A stretch of 19,985 bases of DNA from an uncultured Lachnospiraceae bacterium (GCA_949346185.1 CASGVX010000006.1:1-19985), one strand, 5' to 3'. Counted from the stretch's first letter, positions 7,142 through 15,226 are shown. Made by a program: numbers and translations. Notes: generated by a model from the letters alone, not told the origin.

Positions 7142-7495
7142 TTACTTTTCAGTGATATGGCGCTCTATGTCATGAATAATTTGCATAATAGATACCATTT
7201 GTTTTTTGGTATATGTTGAGGCGGAATTGTAGATGGAATTAAATAAGAGATTTGCCTGTTCCTGATTGGAAAAAGGATAGGTGGAGCTGTTTTTCAGCAA
7301 GTAATCCAGACTGACATCAAGTATGTTGCTCAGTTCAACATAATGCTTGATTGATAGCCCTACAAGCCCTCGTTCTGCCTCGCTGTAATGCTTCTGGGAA
7401 ATGTTTAGCATTTCTGCAATTTTTTCTTGGGTTAAATGCTGGTTTTTCCGCGCGGTTTTTAATCGGGCGCCGATTTCTTTCTTATAATCTTCCAT
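7142..7495 (-). CDS. XRE-family transcriptional regulator
   Basis: The 117-residue protein has an N-terminal Cro/CI-type helix-turn-helix: IGARLKTARKNQHLT, then QEKIAEMLNISQKHYSEAERG and IKHYVELSNILDVSLDYLL. A helical tail of about 45 residues probably dimerises. There is no membrane segment. The frame is open further upstream to 7654, but that extension is low-complexity and hydrophobic. The ATG at 7495 (MEDYKKEIG) has AAAGGCGG upstream on the minus strand, so I start it there. It diverges from the ChW-CHAP gene across 249 bases that contain repeated and palindromic sites, so it may regulate itself and the exported-protein cluster. That is the usual layout for such regulators and is inferred here. 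Confidence 0.85.
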   Translation of the reverse strand: MEDYKKEIGARLKTARKNQHLTQEKIAEMLNISQKHYSEAERGLVGLSIKHYVELSNILDVSLDYLLKNSSTYPFSNQEQANLLFNSIYNSASTYTKKQMVSIMQIIHDIERHITEK

Positions 7496-7536
7496 GGGAT
7501 TCCGCCTTTCTGATAGCGATTGCCTGAAATATAACG

Positions 7537-7620
7537 TAATAGGTATATTATAGGATACATTTATGCAGATTAAACAAGGTAAATAGTATGAATTTAAAAA
7601 AAATATACTTAATAGGTATA
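7537..7620. promoter_or_regulatory. Two copies of an 11-base operator-like repeat overlapping divergent -10 boxes
   Basis: TAATAGGTATA occurs at 7537-7547 and again at 7610-7620. The first copy is part of a TAATA-GGTA-TATTA dyad (7537-7550). It overlaps a minus-strand TATAAT (7552-7547), which has a TTGTTT 19 bases upstream (7577-7572) and suits the XRE gene. The second copy runs into a plus-strand TATAAT at 7617-7622, though no good -35 is visible there. The placement suggests binding sites for the divergently encoded XRE protein. Confidence 0.45.
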
Positions 7621-7658
7621 ATGCTAGTTGTAAATGTGTCGATATAATTAACAAGATG

Positions 7659-7674
7659 ATTGAACGAGTTCAAT
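7659..7674. promoter_or_regulatory. Perfect 16-base palindrome upstream of the ChW-CHAP gene
   Basis: ATTGAAC-GA-GTTCAAT is a perfect 7-bp inverted repeat with a 2-base centre, 70 bases before the ATG at 7745. The short spacer suits a protein operator better than an RNA hairpin. Its TTGAAC could also serve as a -35, but no good -10 sits at the right distance. Confidence 0.45.
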
Positions 7675-7744
7675 AAACTGTAAATTTAAATTAAAAATCA
7701 CACTATATGTAGTGAAAATTCATGAAATGAAGGAGGAAAGTATT

Positions 7745-9196
7745 ATGGCGAAATCAATAATAAGGTGGGTGGGAATTTTATTTTTTACTATATTCGTGGG
7801 GCTTATTGCTTCAAGCAGACTATATGTTAAGGCACAGGCGGCATCTGTACAATACAGGGCGCATGTACAGGCAGAAGGATGGCAGAGATATGTTAAGGAT
7901 GGGGCATCAGCAGGGACGGTTGGAAAATCCCATGCGATGGAAGCGGTTAGGATTAAGTTGCAAGGTGTATCAGGTGGCATCAAGTATCAATCGCATTTGC
8001 GGAATGTTGGCTGGACAGCATGGGTTAGCAATGATGCACAATCTGGTACGACTGGACAGAGTCGCATGATGGAGGCAATTCGGATTAATCTGACGGGTGT
8101 GGCGGCAAAGGCATATGATGTATATTACAGAGTTCATGTAGGTGAATATGGATGGCTTGGCTGGACAAAGAATGGCGAAATAGCGGGTTCAGTGGGCTGC
8201 AGTATGAGAATGGAAGCCATTCAGGTCAAACTCTGTGCAAAGAATAAGAAAGTTGCTACTTCCAAGTCGTATATTACGAGACCAAGCCTTGCGGTGCAGT
8301 CCCATGTGGGAAATGTGGGATGGCAGAAGGCCGCTGCAGATGGTATCATTTCCGGCACAGTCGGCCGGAGTCTGCGCATGGAGGCAATGATTATTCGATG
8401 CACTGATTTCCTAGGAGGGAATGGCATCCAGTACCGTGCCCATGTGCAAAATGTAGGCTGGCAGGGATGGTGCAATTCTGGAAGCGTAAGCGGAACGACT
8501 GGCAAATCCTTGCAGATGGAGGCTATGCAGATTAGGTTGGTGGGAAATATTGCATTACCATTTGATGTATATTACAGGGTGCACGTAGGTGGCATCGGCT
8601 GGCTTGGCTGGGCGAAGAATGGTGCGTCGGCAGGAACTACGGGGGGATCTAAACGGATAGAGGCCATTCAGGTCAAGTTAGTGCGAAAGGGAGATGGATT
8701 TGTAACAGGCGGGGCTGCTTATCGAGATTACTCCCCTAGCGAAAATCCGAATTTCCCAACGCAGATAGCGAGAATTACTGCTAATGGCCAAACAGTTGAT
8801 GCATTTAATGGGGTTCCGGCGAAATATATTACTGGACTTCATAATTCGGATCAAGGCATATATTGCTGTGCAGGATATGTTTCCAGTTACTATAGCAGAG
8901 TTTATGGCGTTTCAGTTTGGAACATGTTTACAAATGCCACACCATCTGCATCATCGGGATATTTTTATCAAACAAAAAGTCCAAAGGCGGGAGACATAGG
9001 ATATCAGCTAAATTCCGGTGGAAGAGGTCATTGGTTTATTATTAAATCAGTAAATTGTGATGGAACATATACTGTCATTGAGCAAAACTGGAAATGGATG
9101 AGTGGGAATGCAACGTATTGCAATGTAAATCGCAAGGTTTCTTATAAGTTGACACGGGGTTTTAAAGTTTTCAGATGGTCTAAGAGAACAAATTAA
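7745..9196 (+). CDS. Secreted ChW-repeat protein with C-terminal CHAP-type amidase/peptidase domain
   Basis: The 483-residue protein has a Sec signal peptide (cleavage near QAA, residue 33) and six ChW repeats (clostridial hydrophobic repeats with conserved Trp) at about residues 35-315. Each has an HV..xGW core, a GT/SxG turn and MEAI/IEAI. They appear as two sets of three; repeats 3 and 6 both carry DVYYRVHVG and GWLGW. The C-terminal domain (about 325-480) is CHAP-like: Cys374/Cys375 in YCCAGYV, SPKAGDIGY, His429 in GRGHWFIIKSV and Glu446 in VIEQNW form the expected Cys-His-acid set. The likely role is cleavage of peptidoglycan peptide or amide bonds at the cell surface, with ChW repeats for envelope or protein binding. 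AAGGAGG at 7730-7736 fixes the start at 7745 rather than 7712. It is the first gene of the exported cluster and diverges from the XRE gene. Confidence 0.88.
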   Translation: MAKSIIRWVGILFFTIFVGLIASSRLYVKAQAASVQYRAHVQAEGWQRYVKDGASAGTVGKSHAMEAVRIKLQGVSGGIKYQSHLRNVGWTAWVSNDAQSGTTGQSRMMEAIRINLTGVAAKAYDVYYRVHVGEYGWLGWTKNGEIAGSVGCSMRMEAIQVKLCAKNKKVATSKSYITRPSLAVQSHVGNVGWQKAAADGIISGTVGRSLRMEAMIIRCTDFLGGNGIQYRAHVQNVGWQGWCNSGSVSGTTGKSLQMEAMQIRLVGNIALPFDVYYRVHVGGIGWLGWAKNGASAGTTGGSKRIEAIQVKLVRKGDGFVTGGAAYRDYSPSENPNFPTQIARITANGQTVDAFNGVPAKYITGLHNSDQGIYCCAGYVSSYYSRVYGVSVWNMFTNATPSASSGYFYQTKSPKAGDIGYQLNSGGRGHWFIIKSVNCDGTYTVIEQNWKWMSGNATYCNVNRKVSYKLTRGFKVFRWSKRTN

Positions 9197-9279
9197 TTGG
9201 CTAGGGAGCAGGTGTGATGGGACGATTGGGCTACGGTAAGGTTGTCCTTGGCGATAATGGAAGGAAAGGTTTTAAAATT

Positions 9280-11220
9280 ATGAAAAAACTATATTGGATT
9301 TTGGCGGTATTGGGTATTTTGTGCGGGGGAATCGGTTTGCCGCAAGGCGCATCAGCCGCCACGGTAACGGATTCGGCATCAGATGATAACACAATGGCAA
9401 CGGCAAACAAGATGAACGTGGGGGATACGATTAAGGGAACGATTTCCGAGACGGATAATTTGGATTATTATACGTTTGCGCTGGAGAGCTCAGGGTGTGT
9501 GACGCTGGATATGACATCATACATGCAATATTATCGCATCAGAATTTATGATATAGATGGTGAGGAGATTTGGGATAGCGAAGGTAAAGAGTGGATAGAA
9601 AATGTCGGATATTGTAGGGAAACCCATAATTTATACTTGGAAAAGGGTGCATATTATATGAAGATAACAGGAGATGGACCTTATTCTTGGGATCACGGGA
9701 TGGGGACATATAAATGTATTACATCGTTTGTTTCGTCACAGGTTACTAATGTGGAAAGTGATAATACTTTTTCAACTGCAAATCATATTGTTATGGGAAA
9801 TGTCATCGTTGGTCAGATATCAGAAAATGATGACCATGATACATATTATTTTGAATTGGTTAGGTCAGGATGCATATCTTTGGATATTACGTCTTATATG
9901 AGATATTACACAATATTTGTATATGATGTAGATGGTAAGGAACTATGGAATAGTGGGGGTAAGGAGTGGACGGAAAGTGTTGGATATCGCAAGGATGCAT
10001 ATGATTTATACTTAGAAAAAGGAACTTACTATATAGAGGTATATGGAGATGGACCTTATTCTTGGAATCATTCCCGAGGGAAGTATATTGTAAACACGGG
10101 CTTTGCTTCATCCGGCACAACTTTTGATGGCGATGATAATTCCTTTGCGACTGCCAATGCAATCACCAATGAAAAAATATATACTGGACAAATTTCTATC
10201 AATGATGATTTTGATACCTACCAATTTGACGTTGCTTCAGGAGGGGAGATTTCTATAAACATCATGTCCCATATGAGGTATTATTGCATGAAGTTATTTG
10301 ATGCAGATGGAAAAGAAATTTGGTATACAGACTGCAATGAATGGAATGAAAACGTAGGATATCGCAAGGATGCACATGATATTGTTGTTAGTCCAGGCAC
10401 TTATTATATGCAGATTAATGGATATGAATATGGAGACAGAAATAAAAGCATGGGGAAATATATGTTTGCACTATATGCAGAGGGGGCGCAGGAGCCGGGT
10501 GAGGACGACGATGACAACATGGTAGAAGAGGAGAAGCCGAATGGTGGTGGCGATGGCAACACGGTAGAAGAGGAGAAGCCGAATGGTGGCGGCGATGGCA
10601 ACACGGTGGAAGAGGAGAAGCCGAATGGTGGTGGCAATGTATCGGTAATGAAAAAACTGGGCAGGGTCGGAAATGTCTGGGTCAGCCAGTTGGGAGAAAT
10701 CATTACCTTGTCTTGGACTGTGGTGCCAGATGCGCAGGGATACCAGATTTGCTACAGCACTTCTGAAACCTTTAGCGGGCAAAAGACGATGATAACGGCT
10801 GATACTCGTGTCGCATTGCGCAAATTGAAGTCCAAGAAGAATTATTATATTAGAATTCGCGCTTATGCGTATGTTGGCAATAAGAGAATTTATGGAGAGT
10901 ATAGCAAAACTGTCAAGCAAAAATTCCTTTTAGCGATAGATAGGGTGAAGAGAGTGAGCCATGTGAGGGCTAGTCGGAAAAGAAAAGCACTTGGATTAAC
11001 TTGGCATGCGGTGTCAGGTGTAGACGGATATCAAATCTGTTACAGTACTTCCAAGACATTTAAGAAGATAAAGACGGTGTCTAAAAAAGTTACCTATGCT
11101 ACATTGCGCAGATTGAAAGCGAAAAAGAGATACTATGTGAAAATCCGTGCCTATAAAGTTGTTCATGGAAAGAGGTATTTTGGGAGGTATAGCAAGGTTG
11201 TAACGAAGAAGGTGCTGTGA
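9280..11220 (+). CDS. Large secreted protein with three PPC-like domains and two C-terminal FN3 domains
   Basis: The 646-residue protein has a signal peptide (cleavage near ASA, residue 26) and three related domains at about 34-150, 157-272 and 282-397. They resemble bacterial pre-peptidase C-terminal (PPC) domains: each has a (D)DN-x-AxAN motif, G.IS..DD.D.Y.F, a SYM.YY..-(Y/F)D.DG-E.W core and a LEKG.YY strand. An acidic linker built from a 14-residue unit (VEEEKPNGGGDGNT) follows, then two basic FN3 domains (about 462-646) with GYQICYSTS and YY(I/V)(R/K)IRAY. No catalytic domain is present, so it looks like a binding or adhesion protein. The frame opens at 9214, but the signal peptide and GGAAAGG at 9263-9269 favour the ATG at 9280. 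It lies 83 bases after the ChW-CHAP gene with no terminator between, so co-transcription is likely. Confidence 0.8.
   Translation: MKKLYWILAVLGILCGGIGLPQGASAATVTDSASDDNTMATANKMNVGDTIKGTISETDNLDYYTFALESSGCVTLDMTSYMQYYRIRIYDIDGEEIWDSEGKEWIENVGYCRETHNLYLEKGAYYMKITGDGPYSWDHGMGTYKCITSFVSSQVTNVESDNTFSTANHIVMGNVIVGQISENDDHDTYYFELVRSGCISLDITSYMRYYTIFVYDVDGKELWNSGGKEWTESVGYRKDAYDLYLEKGTYYIEVYGDGPYSWNHSRGKYIVNTGFASSGTTFDGDDNSFATANAITNEKIYTGQISINDDFDTYQFDVASGGEISINIMSHMRYYCMKLFDADGKEIWYTDCNEWNENVGYRKDAHDIVVSPGTYYMQINGYEYGDRNKSMGKYMFALYAEGAQEPGEDDDDNMVEEEKPNGGGDGNTVEEEKPNGGGDGNTVEEEKPNGGGNVSVMKKLGRVGNVWVSQLGEIITLSWTVVPDAQGYQICYSTSETFSGQKTMITADTRVALRKLKSKKNYYIRIRAYAYVGNKRIYGEYSKTVKQKFLLAIDRVKRVSHVRASRKRKALGLTWHAVSGVDGYQICYSTSKTFKKIKTVSKKVTYATLRRLKAKKRYYVKIRAYKVVHGKRYFGRYSKVVTKKVL
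10522..10641 (+). repeat. In-frame 42-base tandem repeat in the linker region
   Basis: Units start at 10522, 10564 and 10606; the third is cut short. The first two differ at a single wobble base, and the third has a further wobble difference. Each encodes VEEEKPNGGGDGNT. The 42-base unit keeps frame, so copy number can change without disrupting the protein. Confidence 0.92.
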
Positions 11221-11272
11221 GACATGTGAAGAAATTTTTTTAATAATGTGGATATTGTGGAGGAGTAAAGTT

Positions 11273-11743
11273 ATGAAGAGAAAGTTATTCAGTATGCTAA
11301 TGCTATTGGTTATTTTAGTGGGAGCAATTTTAATGCAGAATTCAATAAATGTACAAGCTGTATCAAAGAAAAACTCTTATATATCTAATAAAAAATTTAG
11401 GGGGACTTTTGAATATAAAGGAGAAAAAAGAAATTGGAAAAAAGGTTGGTATAGTGTTATTATTCATAAAATTACAAAAAATGGAAAAATACGTTTTAAT
11501 CTTGATCGAGGTGGTAGAAATGCAAGCCCATTATATGGTACAGATGTATTAACTGCTCGAATTAAAGGCAATAAGGCGAAATTCACATATAAGGAAGATG
11601 GCTGGGGGAATAAAGGAAAAGGGACAATTGTTTTTAACAAAAACGGTACCATATATTTGACGGTAAAACAAACATATACGTCTGCGTGGAATCGGAGTAC
11701 ATTAGAAATTTCCAAAACAATTTTTAAAAAATCAAGGAAGTGA
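11273..11743 (+). CDS. Small secreted basic protein of unknown function
   Basis: The 156-residue protein begins with a signal peptide (KRK, hydrophobic core, cleavage likely after VQA near residue 29). The mature part is predicted all-beta, lysine-rich and tryptophan-containing: FRGTFEYKGEKRNWKKGWY, KNGKIRFNLDRGG, ARIKGNKAKFTYKEDGWGNKGKGTIVF and IYLTVKQTYT. The alternating pattern resembles a small beta-sandwich or barrel, but I recognise no family. There is no catalytic motif, lipobox or anchor. GGAGGAG at 11259-11265 supports the ATG at 11273, not 11246. The gene is much more AT-rich than the enzyme genes around it (sampled blocks are about 20-38% G+C), suggesting separate acquisition. It sits between large envelope proteins in the probable operon. 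An accessory or protective partner of the hydrolases is conceivable but unproven. Confidence 0.7.
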   Translation: MKRKLFSMLMLLVILVGAILMQNSINVQAVSKKNSYISNKKFRGTFEYKGEKRNWKKGWYSVIIHKITKNGKIRFNLDRGGRNASPLYGTDVLTARIKGNKAKFTYKEDGWGNKGKGTIVFNKNGTIYLTVKQTYTSAWNRSTLEISKTIFKKSRK

Positions 11744-11827
11744 CAGGATAAGAGTAGGAAACATTGAGAGATAAATAATAACCTGAAAAAGAAATTAGAC
11801 ATTTCAGAACTAAGAAAGGAATGCGTT

Positions 11828-12577
11828 ATGAAAAGGATAGTTAAAACATTAGGGGCGGTTAGTCTGGGGATATTGTTTTTATTTTATACTTGTAATCAGG
11901 TTAGTGCAAAGAATTTTTATGATACAAAGTTTAATAACCAGAATACAAAAAAGCCATATAAGAAGGTAAATAAAAAGATCGCAAAAATTGCGGCGGGTGA
12001 TTATATGGGGGATGGTAGAGGTTATAGATTTAGTTGCAGAAAAGATTTTAATGGCGATGGTAAGAAAGAAAAGGTAGTGCTTTCTGCAAATGCATCAAAG
12101 TATAATGATAATATTGTTTTGACAATTAATAGTAAGGTCGCTATTGTTAGGAAAGGCTTAGGATCTTATTACAACAGTACTCTAAGTACGATGAAGGTTC
12201 AAGGGAAATGCTTGGCTGTTTTAATGTATGGCGATGAGGATTACGCATCGGGGGGAGCGTTAATTTATTTATGGAAAAACAATCATAATTTAAAATTGCT
12301 AATGGAATATAGGTCAAAAGGATATTTGCGTATTTATAATGGAAAAGATAAAGTATTAAATAAAAATGTGCTATATATTGAAGATTCGCAACAACTTCCT
12401 GCTGATAAGAAATGGCCAAAAAATGTATTAAAAAGGTATAGGAGATATAAGAAATATACAAACAAGAAGTCTATATCTGTAACAAAAAGTACATATCAAA
12501 AATTTGTATATAAAAATGGCGGGTTAAAAAAGGTTGGAAAAGATAATTACTTTAGAGTTGGTATAGGTTACGACTAA
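11828..12577 (+). CDS. Secreted basic protein with an FG-GAP/EF-hand-like calcium loop
   Basis: The 249-residue protein has a signal peptide (cleavage near VSA, residue 27). Near residue 75 it carries DFNGDGKKEKVVL, a D-x-N-x-D-G loop followed by a hydrophobic strand as in FG-GAP/VCBS-type calcium-binding repeats, then VLTINSKVAIV, CLAVLMYGDEDYASGGALIYLW and KNVLYIEDSQQ strands. Single such modules are common in clostridial secreted proteins that follow a DxDGDG pattern with beta strands. The rest is lysine- and tyrosine-rich. No enzyme motif is visible. AAAGGAA just before 11828 supports this start. Like the preceding gene, it is AT-rich (about one third G+C where sampled). It is 84 bases after that gene and 93 bases before the NlpC/P60 gene, with no terminator on either side. 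The function is unknown. Confidence 0.7.
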   Translation: MKRIVKTLGAVSLGILFLFYTCNQVSAKNFYDTKFNNQNTKKPYKKVNKKIAKIAAGDYMGDGRGYRFSCRKDFNGDGKKEKVVLSANASKYNDNIVLTINSKVAIVRKGLGSYYNSTLSTMKVQGKCLAVLMYGDEDYASGGALIYLWKNNHNLKLLMEYRSKGYLRIYNGKDKVLNKNVLYIEDSQQLPADKKWPKNVLKRYRRYKKYTNKKSISVTKSTYQKFVYKNGGLKKVGKDNYFRVGIGYD

Positions 12578-12670
12578 TGAGGGGTTTATTTCTGCAAAGG
12601 ATAAATGCTATGGTTAGATAGTATCGCAATATTGTTTCTATCGTGAATTATTGTAATGGAGGTGATTTTC

Positions 12671-15163
12671 GTGAAAAAAATAATAAGGAAATGCAATGTA
12701 AAGATGTTGGCATGCATCCTGCTGGCGGTGGCAATCGCATGGACAGGCATGCCGCTGCCGGGGCTTAGATCCCCGGCAACGATTGCAAAGGCGGCATCCC
12801 CGGTGGTGGAAAGTGCCATTTCCTGGGCCGTATCCATAGCAAATGACAATTCCCATGGATATAGCCAGAGGAGCAGGTGGGGACCTGATTACGATTGCTC
12901 TTCCCTTGTGATTTCTGCATTCAGGCATGCAGGGGTGAATGTTGGCGCTGCTACATATACGGGAAATATGCGTGCGCAATTTACACAGCATGGTTTTCAA
13001 TGGATTCCTTGGGCGCAGATTGGCGGGACATCCAATTTACAACGAGGCGATATTCTCCTAAATGAAAAGACACATACGGAAATTTATTTGGGCGGCAACC
13101 AGAATGTGGGTGCACATTCAGATAGGGGATATCCCCAGACGGGCGACCAGACAGGGACGGAGATATCGGTATCGGGGTATTACTACCACCCATGGAATGG
13201 CGTTTTGCGCTATGCGGGGAGTGACATATGCCGTTGCTCCACGGATTATGCCGGGGAATATTGCGTGTCTACCTCCAGTTTGCCACTGACCATGCGTGGA
13301 GGGCATGGCACGGGTTACCCGTCGGTAGCGTCGATTCCGAAGGGGGCTCGGGTCTATGTCAGCAGGGCAGATGGAAACTGGGCGCATGTGGAATGGAATG
13401 GACGCACCGGATATTGCAGCATGAGTTACCTGACCAAAATCACATCTAGGAATTATACGCTTCATGCCTGGATGTCCGATATAGGAATGGGCGGGACTCC
13501 GTCAAACTTTGTTCAGGGGAAGGGATATTACCTTTGCTATGAACTTATTGACACCGCTACGGGCAAAAAGGCAAATGAAACCAGCAATATGAGTTATAGT
13601 GTGACAGAGACGATCAGGAATTCCACTGGAAAGGTTTTTGAACATACCTATCAGAATAGCGATAATAACTGGATATATCAGGTGTGTGATACCGAGGATG
13701 CATATACAGGTACTGTGACAGTCAGCGGGGATGTCAATATCTCTGTCTCGGTTTCCTATGATGTCTATGCGGACACTGCGCCCCAGATCAAGGCGTGGGC
13801 ATGGGAAGGCGATGATTCCAGAGAAATCAGTACGATCGGCGTGGGAAAGACAGCTTATTGCAGTTATTTGGTTCGGGATAAGCACACTGGCAAGAATCTG
13901 AATGATGCCACCAGCTTTTGGACTAAGGGCAATGGCTATACTGTCACCGTCAAGGTATATGATCCCAGTGGAAAATTAGTCAAGACGCAATCCTATAAAA
14001 ATAATGACTGCACGTGGTTTAGTTTTTTGGCTGACAAGATAGGAGAATATAAGATTGTGGCAAGCGTGACGGGAAATCTGTCTGGCGGGTACGAGAGAAC
14101 CATCAAGGCAGAGGAAAAGGAGCATCATTATGGTTCCTGGAAGACAACCAAACAAGCCTCCTGCTCCCAGACAGGCACACGGACGAGAACATGTTCTATA
14201 TGCAATAAGACGCAAATGGAGACAGTTCCGATGACTGACCATGAGATTGTCAAAGACAGCATGATTGCGGCAACATGTACAAAAGAAGGGAGAACGGCGG
14301 GAGAACATTGCTCTGTATGTGGCAGAGTGATTGTCAAGCAAAATAAAATCCCAGCAGTGGGTCATCAATATGGCAGAGACTGGAAAGCAAATGCTAGTTA
14401 TCATTGGAAAGAATGTGACTGCGGAGAGAAGGATAAGGCAACTTCTCATATGTATGAGTGGGTGACGGATCAGCCGGCAACAGAAATGGAAACTGGCTTG
14501 AAACATCAGGAATGTAGCATTTGCGGATTTGGCAGAAAATACAATACACTGATTGATAAAATCGAGGCTAGGCCGACGGAAACGCCCGCCGCCACAGCCG
14601 AGCCAACGGAAACGCCTACTGTCACAGACAGACCGATGGCAGCGCCCGCCGCCACGGCCAGGCCAACGGAAACGTCTGCCCCCGTTGCTACAATTAGACC
14701 GACATCTGTAGCGACTCCAGCAGCCAAGCCGACATTTGCGCCAGAAGTCACATCGAATCCGGCAAATGGGTCATCTGCCTTGCCAGCATCTACAACTAAG
14801 CCTATGGGTGTACCGACAGCTTCGCCTGATGAATCATCAAGCCCCATAATTGAGCCATCGCTAACTATTAAGCAAAATCATGGCAAGTTGGGGAAAGTGA
14901 AGATTAAAATTCTGAGGAGAAAGAAAAAGGGCAAAGTATTAGTGAAATGGAAAAATGTAAAAGGAAGAAGTGGCTATCAGATACAGTATTCATTAAAAAA
15001 GGATTTTTCCATGAGGCGTACGAAGCATGCCGGAGAGTGCCGCATAACCTTGAAAGGATTAAGAATGGGAAAGAAGTATTATATACGAATACGAGCGTAT
15101 TCACTGGGAAGAAAATGCTATTATGGGAAATGGAGCAAGGTAAAGCATATTAAAATCAGGTAA
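12671..15163 (+). CDS. Secreted modular NlpC/P60-type peptidoglycan hydrolase with SH3b, CxxC repeats and FN3
   Basis: The 830-residue protein has a signal peptide (to about residue 42) and an NlpC/P60-like domain (about 43-184): catalytic Cys76 in YDCSSLVISAFRHAG, LQRGDIL, and His135 in KTHTEIYLGG, with a possible third residue at His149. An SH3b domain follows (about 190-258; GHGTGYPSVASIPKGARVYV). Next come two Ig-like beta domains (about 260-478), four CxxC/CxC motifs in zinc-ribbon-like repeats (about 483-630; CSICNK, CSVCGR, CDCGEK, CSICGFG), a Pro/Thr/Ala linker (about 634-735) and a basic FN3 domain related to those of the 9280 protein. It probably cleaves peptide bonds in peptidoglycan stems. 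The near-perfect GGAGGTGAT at 12658-12666 sets the GTG at 12671 as start; the ATG at 12656 overlaps it. It is the last gene of the exported cluster. Confidence 0.87.
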   Translation: MKKIIRKCNVKMLACILLAVAIAWTGMPLPGLRSPATIAKAASPVVESAISWAVSIANDNSHGYSQRSRWGPDYDCSSLVISAFRHAGVNVGAATYTGNMRAQFTQHGFQWIPWAQIGGTSNLQRGDILLNEKTHTEIYLGGNQNVGAHSDRGYPQTGDQTGTEISVSGYYYHPWNGVLRYAGSDICRCSTDYAGEYCVSTSSLPLTMRGGHGTGYPSVASIPKGARVYVSRADGNWAHVEWNGRTGYCSMSYLTKITSRNYTLHAWMSDIGMGGTPSNFVQGKGYYLCYELIDTATGKKANETSNMSYSVTETIRNSTGKVFEHTYQNSDNNWIYQVCDTEDAYTGTVTVSGDVNISVSVSYDVYADTAPQIKAWAWEGDDSREISTIGVGKTAYCSYLVRDKHTGKNLNDATSFWTKGNGYTVTVKVYDPSGKLVKTQSYKNNDCTWFSFLADKIGEYKIVASVTGNLSGGYERTIKAEEKEHHYGSWKTTKQASCSQTGTRTRTCSICNKTQMETVPMTDHEIVKDSMIAATCTKEGRTAGEHCSVCGRVIVKQNKIPAVGHQYGRDWKANASYHWKECDCGEKDKATSHMYEWVTDQPATEMETGLKHQECSICGFGRKYNTLIDKIEARPTETPAATAEPTETPTVTDRPMAAPAATARPTETSAPVATIRPTSVATPAAKPTFAPEVTSNPANGSSALPASTTKPMGVPTASPDESSSPIIEPSLTIKQNHGKLGKVKIKILRRKKKGKVLVKWKNVKGRSGYQIQYSLKKDFSMRRTKHAGECRITLKGLRMGKKYYIRIRAYSLGRKCYYGKWSKVKHIKIR

Positions 15164-15196
15164 CGCCTGATGTCACGTCAGCATATAAGATGCGGG

Positions 15197-15226
15197 AAAG
15201 GGAGGCCGTTATGCGGTCTCCCTTTT
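15197..15226 (+). terminator. Probable terminator of the exported-protein cluster
   Basis: AAAGGGAGGCCG (15197-15208) pairs with CGGTCTCCCTTT (15214-15225) with one G-T pair and a 5-base loop. Most of the short T-run is inside the stem, so it is a moderate terminator. Confidence 0.6.

Noticed and set aside
7496..7654. N-terminal extension of the minus-strand XRE regulator
   Set aside because: It runs through the operator/promoter region and the RBS; family members begin shortly before the helix-turn-helix.
10522..10641. Possible CRISPR-like array
   Set aside because: The repeats are directly tandem without spacers and are in-frame coding sequence, so it is a protein linker repeat.
13976..14847. 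Minus-strand ORFs opposite the CxxC region and the Pro/Thr linker of the NlpC/P60 protein
   Set aside because: One is Gly/Val/Ala repeat sequence simply mirroring the Pro/Thr/Ala linker; neither has an RBS or known domains.
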